Assembly (NCBI GenBank): GCA_036381275.1
Contig: DASVDC010000143.1
Span: forward strand, 1-64,000
DNA length: 64,000 bases
Direction of reading: 5' to 3'
Source of the DNA: UBA7803 sp036381275
GTDB lineage: Bacteria > Pseudomonadota > Gammaproteobacteria > Pseudomonadales > Azotimanducaceae
Part shown: positions 35,047-42,124 of the stretch, piece after piece
Layout of the letters: each line of letters opens with the position of its first letter
Position numbering within the stretch: position 1 is the first letter of the stretch
Program-made: the position numbers and the translations under genes
The notes under the pieces: generated by a model
Told to the model about the DNA's origin: nothing
The model's database searches: none
The model's input: only the letters and a program-made list of their open reading frames with translations

Positions 35047-35285
35047 CCGGCGCGGAGCGGCGGTCCCACGAAGATCACGTCGCTCGGCAGGATCGGGTTG
35101 CCCTGCCGCGGCGAGCCCGCCGGCGCCGCCGGACGCATGAATACGTGCAGATTCAGGCTCTGCAGGAGCTGCACCGCTTCCGCCTCCGGCATGTCCGGCA
35201 GCTCCCGCGCCGCGATGGTCTGCCAGGTGTCGTCCGCCTTCGGATGAATGCTACGCCGGACGGTGCTCAGGGTGTTGCTGCTCAT
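35043..35285 (-). CDS. small protein with LysM-like segment
   Basis: An 80-residue protein without signal peptide. DTWQTIAARELPDMPEAEAV, then LLQSLNLHVFMRP, then NPILPSDVIFVGPP resembles a single LysM motif (D-T-x-x-x-I-A, L-N, and L-x-x-x-D-x-I-x-V). LysM usually binds GlcNAc polymers outside the cytoplasm, but no export signal is seen, so a protein-protein role is as likely. GAGGAGC lies eight nt before the ATG. It is the first gene behind tetR (43-nt gap) and overlaps the next gene by ATGA. Confidence 0.65.
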   Translation of the reverse strand: MSSNTLSTVRRSIHPKADDTWQTIAARELPDMPEAEAVQLLQSLNLHVFMRPAAPAGSPRQGNPILPSDVIFVGPPLRAG

Positions 35286-35328
35286 GTTCGAAGCTCCTCG
35301 GATGCTCGGAAGTTCTGTGCGCGTCGTC

Positions 35329-36066
35329 TCATTTCACGTTCAGGTGCTTGAGCTGGTCGGCCAGGAGCTCACGGGTGGTCTCGTCGAGCTCTCCCTTGCG
35401 CAGGCGGCTCATCAGCATGCCGCGCCACTGCTGCTGCAGCTTCCGCTCGGCCTCGTGCAGGTGCCGTTCGAGGTGCGGACGGCTGCGGTCGGTGCAGATC
35501 GCGAGCAGGGTCAGGGCGAGGCCGTACTCCATGCGGGCCTCCATCTCCTCGACCGAGAGGCCGCCCTGGGCCCACTCCAGCAGGGTAGCCACCATGAGCT
35601 GGCTGCTGACCACGGCGAAGGCGTCGGGGTCCACGTTGTCGACCAGCAAGCCGGCTTCGGTCGCCTGGCGCAGCAGCCGCTTCCACGCGAGGTAGCGCGG
35701 GCCGCTGACCATGAAGCGGAATTCCGGTCCGTCACTGGCCAGCGCGCGGAACACGTTGCGGTAGAACGTGGGCTCGCCGCCGAGCAGTGAGGACATCAGC
35801 CGCATGGCCTCGAACAGCACCTCGATCTCGTCCACCTCGAGGCTCGCCAGGGTCTTCTGGAAGTCCTCGAGGTCCGCATCGAGCACGGCGAGCAGGATGG
35901 CCTGCTTCGAGCCGAACAGGTTGTAGGGGGTGGCGATGCTGACCCCGGCCTGCTCGGCCAGCGTGCGCATCGAGAAGGACAGGTCGCCGTCCGCCTGCAT
36001 CAGCTCCCGGGCGGCCCGTAGGATGTTGGCGCGTCGCTGGATCTTGCCACTGGGTTGCGCGGACAT
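35329..36066 (-). CDS. TetR/AcrR family transcriptional regulator
   Basis: A 245-residue regulator. The N-terminal HTH reads SMRTLAEQAGVSIATPYNLFGSKQAIL (residues about 31-57), canonical for TetR. The C-terminal ligand domain (VLFEAMRLMSSLLG, YLAWKRLLRQATEAGLL) is family-typical. It heads a minus-strand operon of seven or more genes, all close or overlapping. Upstream lies an inverted copy of the element found before both TonB receptors, positioned over its own putative -35 region. An autoregulated repressor controlling the whole island, relieved by a pathway metabolite, is inferred. Confidence 0.88.
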   Translation of the reverse strand: MSAQPSGKIQRRANILRAARELMQADGDLSFSMRTLAEQAGVSIATPYNLFGSKQAILLAVLDADLEDFQKTLASLEVDEIEVLFEAMRLMSSLLGGEPTFYRNVFRALASDGPEFRFMVSGPRYLAWKRLLRQATEAGLLVDNVDPDAFAVVSSQLMVATLLEWAQGGLSVEEMEARMEYGLALTLLAICTDRSRPHLERHLHEAERKLQQQWRGMLMSRLRKGELDETTRELLADQLKHLNVK

Positions 36067-36079
36067 GGCTGCCTCGCTT

Positions 36080-36098
36080 CGGCTTCCCGTCGAAGCCG
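36080..36098. repeat. 7-bp hairpin in the tetR leader
   Basis: CGGCTTC-CCGTC-GAAGCCG could fold in the 5' leader of the tetR transcript, ending about 13 nt before the ATG. It may affect translation; nothing more can be said. Confidence 0.4.
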
Positions 36099-36110
36099 CC
36101 TAAAACATGT

Positions 36111-36139
36111 TATATACCAGCTATGAAACGCGTTATAAA
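36111..36139 (-). promoter_or_regulatory. candidate tetR operon promoter
   Basis: On the minus strand TTTATA (36139-36134) and TATATA (36116-36111) are 17 nt apart. The putative operator covers the -35 box and part of the spacer, as expected for an autorepressed tetR promoter. AACATGTT (36104-36111) is a second small palindrome at the -10. Confidence 0.5.
36124..36138 (-). promoter_or_regulatory. putative TetR operator, copy 3 (inverted)
   Basis: TGAAACGCGTTATAA is the exact reverse complement of 15 bases of the two receptor-side copies. It lies 57 nt upstream of the tetR start and also upstream of the divergent small exported protein gene. Confidence 0.65.
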
Positions 36140-36220
36140 GCCTCGCGTTGTTCGAGCGTGCTGTCCGCCGCGGCGCTTTGGGGTAGATTGACCGACCCAG
36201 CCAAGGATCGGGAGATTGCC

Positions 36221-36616
36221 ATGAAGACTTCGGTCCGCGTCGTCAGCATCCTGTCCGTTGCCCTGCTGCTTCTGTCCTTCGTCGCACTGCCTGCCCGGGC
36301 GGACGAGGCGGCCTCCACCATCGCCCAGATCGTCGCCGGGATGAATCACTTCCCGACCGACGAGCAGAAGGCGGCGCTCAACGACATCCAGCAGAACGAA
36401 GCCGTCGACCAGAACCTCCGGACGATAGCAGCGGCGGTCGCCAACGTGCAGCACCAGCCGACGGAGGCCGATCGCGCGAAGCTCCAGGCGATCGTCGACG
36501 ACGAGGCGGCCAGCGAGGAAGCGAAGACGCTGGCGACAGCGGTACTGCGTTTCAATCACAAGGTCGCCGAGACGGATCTGGCGGCGCTCGAGTCGCTGGA
36601 GTCGCCGGAGCAGTGA
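36221..36616 (+). CDS. small exported protein of unknown function
   Basis: A 131-residue secreted protein with a signal peptide (VVSILSVALLLLSFVALPARADE). The mature part is all-helical and acidic, with two similar halves (FPTDEQKAALNDIQQNEAV and QPTEADRAKLQAIVDDEAA), suggesting an internal repeat of a two-helix unit. I do not recognise the family. GGGAG precedes the ATG. It diverges from tetR and shares the intergenic region with operator copy 3. Carbonic anhydrase follows after 37 nt. Confidence 0.7.
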   Translation: MKTSVRVVSILSVALLLLSFVALPARADEAASTIAQIVAGMNHFPTDEQKAALNDIQQNEAVDQNLRTIAAAVANVQHQPTEADRAKLQAIVDDEAASEEAKTLATAVLRFNHKVAETDLAALESLESPEQ

Positions 36617-36653
36617 CCGGCGTGGCCGAGATGGTCCAGGGAGGAGGGGAGAA

Positions 36654-37145
36654 ATGACGGTCATCGACGAATTCCTGGCGAACAACGCGAAGTACGCCGG
36701 GCGCTTCGACAAAGGCCACCTGCCGATGCCTCCGGCGCGGCACATCGCGGTGGTGGCCTGCATGGACGCGCGGCTCGAGACGGGCGTGCTGCTCGGCCTC
36801 GTGGAGGGCGATGCGCACGTGATCCGCAACGCCGGCGGCGTGGTCACCGACGACGTGATCCGTTCGCTGGTGATCTCGCAGCGCCTGCTCGGGACCCGCG
36901 AGATCATGCTGATCCACCACACCGACTGCGGGATGCTGACGTTCACCGACGCCGAGCTGAAGCAGCAGATCTACGAAGAGACCGGCCTCAAGCCGCCGTT
37001 CGCGCTGGAGGCGTTCCCGAACGTGGAGGAAGACCTGCGTCAGTCGCTCGCGCGGATCAAGGCGAGCCCGTACATTCCGCACAAGGAGGTGGTCAGAGGG
37101 TTCGTCTACGACGTGAAGACCGGGAAACTCAACGAGGTGACCTGA
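36654..37145 (+). CDS. beta-carbonic anhydrase
   Basis: A 163-residue zinc enzyme interconverting CO2 and bicarbonate. The zinc and catalytic motifs C-x-D-x-R (ACMDARL, Cys about 37) and H-x-x-C (HHTDCGM) are intact, as is IRNAGGVVTDDVIRSL. The length fits the short class-D-like beta-CA group. GGGAGGAGGGGAG precedes the ATG. Confidence 0.92.
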   Translation: MTVIDEFLANNAKYAGRFDKGHLPMPPARHIAVVACMDARLETGVLLGLVEGDAHVIRNAGGVVTDDVIRSLVISQRLLGTREIMLIHHTDCGMLTFTDAELKQQIYEETGLKPPFALEAFPNVEEDLRQSLARIKASPYIPHKEVVRGFVYDVKTGKLNEVT

Positions 37146-37161
37146 TCCTTCCGTCCTGAGG

Positions 37162-38391
37162 TCAGTCCGAGCGGAACTCTCGGATCGGCCGCCACCAGCG
37201 CCAGATCAGCAGCGTGGCGGCCACCGAGATCACCCCGGCCAGCACCATGGTGTTGGCGGCGCCGATCGCGCCGGCCCAGGCACCGACCCAGATCGTGCCG
37301 ACGTTGTTGGCCGTCTGGGCCGCCAGGATCATCAGCGCGAACGCGCGGCCGCGCATGTGGTCCGGCGTCGTCAGCATCACCGTGGTCTGGCGGACCGCGA
37401 CGGTCACCGCATCGGCCGCACCGAGCGCCGCGATCAGGAGCGCGCCGGCCCAGAGCGTAGTCGCGGTGCCGAAGCCGAACAGAATGAAGCCGTAAGCGAG
37501 CGACGCGTACAGCACCAGCATGCCCTTGGCGCGGTAACCGGCGAGCAGCAATGCGATGAACGAGCCGACGATGGCGCCGGCGGAGTTGGCCGCGCCGAGA
37601 AGGCCGGTGGCGCTCGCACCGCCGGCGAACAGCCCGACCGCCAGCACGGGCAGGATCTCGCGGTAGAACGAAGCCACCGTGATGCCGGTATCGAGCAGGA
37701 ACAGTCCCGGCAGGATCGGGTGCTTCGCCACGTAGCGCAGCCCCTCCCAGGTACGGGTCAGCGTCGAGGTGGCGGAGCTCGAGGCATCGCTCTCGGCGAC
37801 CCCGTGCGCACGCACGAGCAGCGGCACGACGCTGGAGACGAACGAGATCGCCGCGGCGACGAAGAACACGGTGGTCAGATCGGCCGCTGCGACGATGCCG
37901 GCGAACAGCAGCGGCCCCGCGATCGCCGCGACGTTCTGGGATGCCGTGTCGGTGGACGAGGCGAGCAGCAGTTGCCGGGACGGGATCACGATCGGCACCA
38001 GCGCGGCGCGCGCCGGGCTCGCCAGCATCTGCGAGAACGCGGTGAGCGCGATCCCGACGTAGACCGCCGCCGGCGTGAGCAGCCCGCTCGCGTCCAGCAG
38101 ACCGAGGGCGAGCAGTGCCGCGGACGTGACACCGTTGGCCAGCGCCATCAGGCGTTTGCGGTCGATGTGGTCGGCCAGCACGCCGCCCCAGAGCAGCGCC
38201 GGAATCTGCACGACGAGCTGCACGACGCCGATCAAGCCGACCAGCACCGCGGATCCGGTCTCTTCGAACAGCCATTGCGAAGTGGACAGGATGCGCAACC
38301 ACACGACCGTGGTGGCGGTGATCAGCACCACCCACAGCACGCGGTAGTCTCGATGGCGAAAGGCGTCCCACGGACGGGTGGCGCGGGGCAT
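37162..38391 (-). CDS. MFS transporter
   Basis: A 409-residue major facilitator with about twelve hydrophobic segments. The opening WDAFRHRDYRVLWVVLITATT and the loop GGVLADHIDRKRLM (motif A, G-x-L-A-D-x-x-x-R-K/R) match the enterobactin-exporter-like (EntS/DHA3) MFS group. The substrate is unknown. ATG at 38391 is preferred over GTG at 38400. It converges on the carbonic anhydrase gene. Confidence 0.87.
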   Translation of the reverse strand: MPRATRPWDAFRHRDYRVLWVVLITATTVVWLRILSTSQWLFEETGSAVLVGLIGVVQLVVQIPALLWGGVLADHIDRKRLMALANGVTSAALLALGLLDASGLLTPAAVYVGIALTAFSQMLASPARAALVPIVIPSRQLLLASSTDTASQNVAAIAGPLLFAGIVAAADLTTVFFVAAAISFVSSVVPLLVRAHGVAESDASSSATSTLTRTWEGLRYVAKHPILPGLFLLDTGITVASFYREILPVLAVGLFAGGASATGLLGAANSAGAIVGSFIALLLAGYRAKGMLVLYASLAYGFILFGFGTATTLWAGALLIAALGAADAVTVAVRQTTVMLTTPDHMRGRAFALMILAAQTANNVGTIWVGAWAGAIGAANTMVLAGVISVAATLLIWRWWRPIREFRSD

Positions 38392-38486
38392 GGCGCGCAC
38401 AGTAGCGGACGGTCGCGCGTTCTACAACGCAGCGGTACCGAACGATGCGGTAGGGATCCGCAACCGGCGAGCCGGCCCGCTCGGGC

Positions 38487-38984
38487 TCAGCCCTCGTACG
38501 CGCGGCGGAGCGGCTCGATGTCGAGCTTCTTCATCTTGAGCATCGTCTCGGTGACCCGCCGCGCCTTCTCGACGTCCGAGTCGGTCATCCACTCGAGGAG
38601 CTGAACCGGCACGACCTGCCACGACAGTCCGAAGCGGTCTTTCAGCCAGCCGCACTGCTGCGCGCTCGGATCGCCGCCTTCGCCGAGCCGCTCCCAGTAG
38701 TGGTCGAGCTCCGCCTGATCCCGGCAGTAGACCTGGAACGAGACCGCTTCGTTGAACTTGAACAGCGGGCCGCCGTTCAGCGCGGTGAACGGTTGGCCGT
38801 CGAGCTCGAACTCCACCGTCATCACCGAACCCGGCGGACGGCCGTGGATCTCCTGGCCGACGTCGAGGAAGCGCTGCACGCCGGTGATCCGGGAATTCGG
38901 AAAGATGCCGGCGTAGAGCTCGGCGGCCGGCTCGGCCTGATCGTCGAACCAGAGACAGGGCGCGATCTTCTGGCGGGGTATCAT
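38487..38984 (-). CDS. VOC family protein (PhnB-like, 3-demethylubiquinone methyltransferase-type fold)
   Basis: A 165-residue protein of the vicinal oxygen chelate fold. KIAPCLWFDDQAEPAAELYAGIFPNS and FTALNGGPLFKFNEAVSFQVYC are hallmarks of the PhnB/YjdN-like group, followed by GWLKDRFGLSWQVVP. No reaction is established for most members. GGAGAACGCC precedes the ATG. A broken pyrE-like gene lies immediately upstream. Confidence 0.87.
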   Translation of the reverse strand: MIPRQKIAPCLWFDDQAEPAAELYAGIFPNSRITGVQRFLDVGQEIHGRPPGSVMTVEFELDGQPFTALNGGPLFKFNEAVSFQVYCRDQAELDHYWERLGEGGDPSAQQCGWLKDRFGLSWQVVPVQLLEWMTDSDVEKARRVTETMLKMKKLDIEPLRRAYEG

Positions 38985-39000
38985 GGCGTTCTCCTGTTGG

Positions 39001-39401
39001 TCACCGTACTGCCTGGTCGATCGAGCCGGCATCGGTTCGACAGGCGGCTTCGAGCGCGCTCATCGTGAAGACGCGCCGCAGCTCCAGCCCTTCCTTGCCG
39101 AGCGCTTCGGTTCCGCCCATCTCGCGGTCGATGACGCACAGAGCGACCTTCGGCGTGATCCCGTCCTTCCGCAGCATTGCGAGCGTTTCGTAACGACCGG
39201 AATCCCACCCATCTCCAGCCCGGCAAGAACCTCGGTTCCTTCGGGTATCAGCGGCTCCATCAGTGCGGCTACGGCGCCGAGCAGCTTCGGGTCGGACTCG
39301 AAGAGGTAGTTGTCGAAGTACGTGTTCGCATGTTGGCCGGATCGCAGTCGGAACGTTCCGGTCAGTTTCGATCGCCGGTAGATCTCTCGTCCTACGTTCA
39401 T
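39001..39401 (-). pseudogene. orotate phosphoribosyltransferase remnant with internal deletion and frameshift
   Basis: The first part from ATG at 39401 reads FRLRSGQHANTYFDNYLFES and EVLAGLEMGGIPVVT, the OPRTase N-terminus. At about 39195-39200 the frame then changes: YETLAMLRKDGITPKVALCVIDREMGG and GLELRRVFTMSALE, the C-terminal end of the same family, lie in another frame up to TGA at 39001. The central part with the RKEAKxYGT segment and the PRPP-binding V-x-E-D-V-x-T-x-G motif is missing. The gene therefore cannot encode an active enzyme. A small in-frame remnant fusion is not possible without frameshifting. Confidence 0.82.
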
Positions 39402-39462
39402 CAAGGCGCCCCGCCCCCGGTTTTTTCCGAGTATATCTACCCGCCGGGTCGGGCTTTCTGTA

Positions 39463-39482
39463 TACTGTACAAAAAAACAGTA
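39463..39482 (+). promoter_or_regulatory. LexA (SOS) box upstream of the HNH nuclease gene
   Basis: TACTGTACAAAAAAACAGTA fits the LexA consensus TACTGT-N8-ACAGTA exactly at both ends (CTG-N10-CAG). It lies 13 nt before the GTG start and overlaps a possible -10 TATACT (39461-39466). LexA bound here would block both transcription and the start region. Confidence 0.85.
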
Positions 39483-39495
39483 TGGAGGAAGGACC

Positions 39496-40800
39496 GTGAA
39501 TCACGCGGTGCGGGTCAAGGACTTTCGGCCGCTGGATGACCTGGAAACCGATCTGATCGCAACCTGGCGCGACGTCTCGCGAATCACCTATCGCTTCCTG
39601 GTGCTGCTGCGCGAGTTCGACCTGCGGCAGGGCTGGCGCGCCTACGGCAACAACGATTGCGCGGAGTGGCTCAACTGGCGTTGCGGCATCGGGCGCTCGA
39701 CCGCGCTCGACAAGGTCCGGGTGGCCCGGGCGCTGTGGTTTCTGCCGCAGATCTCCGAAGCATTCCGCCGCGGTGATCTGTCCTATTCGAAGGTGCGGGC
39801 GCTCACCCGCGTGGCGACGGAGCAGAACGAGTGCGAGCTGCTCGATTTCGCGCTGGGCGTTTCCGCTGCGCAGCTCGAAGCGTTCTGCCGGCGGATCCGG
39901 AACGGTGACGCCGCCGCCGCGATCGCGGATGCCCGCCGTCAGCACGAGAGCCGATCACTGGTGCGCCACCTGCGTGAAGACGGCTCCGGAACGATCAGCG
40001 TGGAGCTGCCGGCGGCAGAGCTCGAGCTGGTGCTCGAAGCGCTCGAGCGGGTCGGTCGTCGGCTGCCGGAGGATCGAACTCGGTCACTGTTCGCGAAGGC
40101 CGCGGATGCGCTGGTGCAGATGGCCCGGGAGAGCCTCGCCGGCGGCGCGTCTTCCGCGGAAGACGCCGGCAGCTCGTCGGAATGCCACCAGGTGATGGTG
40201 CTGGTCGAGGCGAAGGCGCTCTCCGGCAACGGCGGCGAATCCGATCTGCCGCTGCCGGTCGTGGAGCGGCTCTGCTGCGACGGCGCGATCGTGCCGATCG
40301 TGACAGGCGAGGAGGGCACACCGCTCGCTGTCGGCCGGAAGCAGCGCGGGCTGACGACCGCGATCCGCCGCGCGCTGCTCGCGCGCGACCGCGGATGCTG
40401 TACCTGGCCCGGCTGCCGCAACCGGGCATTTCTGCAGGCGCATCACGTGCACCACTGGGCGCACGGCGGCGCGACCGATCTCGACAATCTGCTGACGCTG
40501 TGCAGCTATCATCACACGCTGGTGCACGAGGGCGGCTTCTCCGTGGAGCGGCATCCGGACGGCAGTCGTTATTTCGTCGATCCGCACGGGCGCCCGGTCG
40601 AGCGGCCGCTCGCGGATGCGCAGGTCGAAGACGATCGGCCCGTCTACCGCATCGTTCCGACGACGGGCCCGTCATCTTCCGCGGAAGACGGCGCACGGGT
40701 CGTCGCGTCGATCAGAGTCGGACCAGCCTGTCGTCCTCGAGGCCGAGCCGTCCGACCGGCGCGGCCTTCCGGCGCACGCCCGCGAGCGGCGCCAGCATGA
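39496..40800 (+). CDS. DUF222 / HNH endonuclease domain protein, SOS-controlled
   Basis: A 434-residue protein. The N-terminal helical DUF222 part (about 20-230: AEWLNWRCGIGRSTALDKVRVARAL, GDLSYSKVRALTRVA) is followed by an HNH nuclease domain with CTWPGCRNRAFLQAHHVHHW, GATDLDNLLTLCSYHHTLVHEGGF; the Cys pairs and HH-x-x-H-W are intact. GTG at 39496 has GGAGGAAGG seven nt upstream. The family belongs to the 13E12-type group, widespread and often multicopy. The last 40 residues (SSAED to PRAAPA) are low-complexity and run 89 nt into the converging RNase J-like gene. Control by LexA is inferred from the box. Confidence 0.9.
   Translation: MNHAVRVKDFRPLDDLETDLIATWRDVSRITYRFLVLLREFDLRQGWRAYGNNDCAEWLNWRCGIGRSTALDKVRVARALWFLPQISEAFRRGDLSYSKVRALTRVATEQNECELLDFALGVSAAQLEAFCRRIRNGDAAAAIADARRQHESRSLVRHLREDGSGTISVELPAAELELVLEALERVGRRLPEDRTRSLFAKAADALVQMARESLAGGASSAEDAGSSSECHQVMVLVEAKALSGNGGESDLPLPVVERLCCDGAIVPIVTGEEGTPLAVGRKQRGLTTAIRRALLARDRGCCTWPGCRNRAFLQAHHVHHWAHGGATDLDNLLTLCSYHHTLVHEGGFSVERHPDGSRYFVDPHGRPVERPLADAQVEDDRPVYRIVPTTGPSSSAEDGARVVASIRVGPACRPRGRAVRPARPSGARPRAAPA
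40147..40166. repeat. 20-bp perfect palindrome within the HNH gene
   Basis: GCGTCTTCCGCGGAAGACGC is a perfect palindrome. Its inner 14 bases recur at 40675-40688, exactly 525 nt (175 codons) further on and in the same frame, both times encoding SSAED. Confidence 0.8.
40675..40688. repeat. second copy of the TCTTCCGCGGAAGA palindrome
   Basis: This 14-bp perfect palindrome is identical to the core of the one at 40147-40166 and lies in the low-complexity tail region of the HNH gene. Confidence 0.8.
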
Positions 40801-42061
40801 ACAGATCGCCGTTCTGCCCGGTGAGCTGACGCGGCACGCCGAGCGCTCGCGCCAGCTCCGCGTTGGCCCGCATGTGAGCGTCTTCGCCGTGCACCGGCAC
40901 CGCGATCTTCGGGTGCACCCAGCGATACATGTCCTCGAGCTCCGCGCGGGCCGGGTGTCCGGAGGCATGGATCGGCAGGTTGCACTCCGCGTCCGTGACC
41001 ACCCTGACGCCGAGCCTCTGCAGCCGCCGCACGAGACTCTCGACGGCGGGCTCGTTGCCCGGGATCACCCGGGAGCTGAGCACGACGGAGTCGCCCCGGT
41101 CGAGGTCCAGAGCGTAGTGGTTCCCGTTCGCCAGCCGGTCGAGCGCCGCCCCCGATTCCCCTTGGCTGCCGGTGGCGATGACCAGCACCTCTTCCGGCGG
41201 CAGGTATCCGACATGCTCCGAGTCGATGAAGGTGAACCGGTGCTCCCAGAGGCCTGCGGCGATCGCTGCCCGGTAGTAGTTGCGCAGCGACCGGCCGAGC
41301 AGTGCCGGGTATCTGCCGGTATCGGCCGCCACCTGCACCAGAGTGCGCAGCCGCGCGACGTTGCTGCCGAAGCAGCTCACCACCACCCGGCCGGGCGCGT
41401 CTTCGACGAGCTGCCGCAGCCCTTCGTACAGCTCGCCCTCCGAGCGCGACCGCCCTTCGACCAGCGCGTTGGTGGAGTCGCAGACCATCGCGAGGATCGA
41501 TTCGCCGCCGAGCGCGCGATAGCGGCTTTCCGCGTAATCGGCGCCGACCACCGGATCGTCGTCGAGCTTCCAGTCGCCGGTGTGGAATACCGCGCCGGCA
41601 GCCGTCCGGATTACCAGGGCCTGTGATTCGGGCGTCGAGTGCGTGAGGTCGACCCACTCGACGTCGAAACCGTCGAGCTCGAGCCGGGTGCCGGGCCGAA
41701 CCACGTGCACCGGGACTTCTTCCATCAGCCCCGCCTCGGCGAGCTTGCGGTTCAGAATCTCGGCGGTGAATCGGGTTGTATAGACCGGGCACTGGAGTTG
41801 GCGCCATAGATGGGGCACGGCGCCGACGTGATCCTCGTGCGCATGGGTCACGATCAGGGCTACCAGCTCATCGCGGCGTTCGGCGATGAACGCCGGATCG
41901 GCCATCTGGATGTGCGGCGCCGGTTCGCCCGGATGGCCGAAGGTGATGCCGCAGTCCACCATCAGCCAGCGCCCGTCGTGGCCGTACAGATTGAGGTTCA
42001 TGCCGATCTCGCCGCAGCCGCCGAGCGGGAGGAACCAGAGATCGTCTGCGGCGGGTGTCAT
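40712..42061 (-). CDS. ribonuclease J-like metallo-beta-lactamase fold hydrolase
   Basis: A 449-residue beta-CASP-type metallo-beta-lactamase protein. LPLGGCGEIGMNLNLYGHDG and VDCGITFG open the fold. VTHAHEDHVGAVPHLW is the H-x-H-x-D-H zinc motif, HTGDWKLDDDP supplies another ligand, CDSTNALVEGRS marks the beta-CASP start, and IATGSQGESGAALDRLANG and PVHGEDAHMRAN are RNase J signatures. It is shorter than Firmicute RNase J (about 555), lacking the C-terminal domain. An RNA 5'-exo/endonuclease role is the family expectation. Confidence 0.86.
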   Translation of the reverse strand: MTPAADDLWFLPLGGCGEIGMNLNLYGHDGRWLMVDCGITFGHPGEPAPHIQMADPAFIAERRDELVALIVTHAHEDHVGAVPHLWRQLQCPVYTTRFTAEILNRKLAEAGLMEEVPVHVVRPGTRLELDGFDVEWVDLTHSTPESQALVIRTAAGAVFHTGDWKLDDDPVVGADYAESRYRALGGESILAMVCDSTNALVEGRSRSEGELYEGLRQLVEDAPGRVVVSCFGSNVARLRTLVQVAADTGRYPALLGRSLRNYYRAAIAAGLWEHRFTFIDSEHVGYLPPEEVLVIATGSQGESGAALDRLANGNHYALDLDRGDSVVLSSRVIPGNEPAVESLVRRLQRLGVRVVTDAECNLPIHASGHPARAELEDMYRWVHPKIAVPVHGEDAHMRANAELARALGVPRQLTGQNGDLFMLAPLAGVRRKAAPVGRLGLEDDRLVRL

Positions 42062-42124
42062 GGGGCCATCATCTGCAAACGATCTCGCCCTGCAAATAAC
42101 GTGCGAGGCGGATCGACGCGGTGC

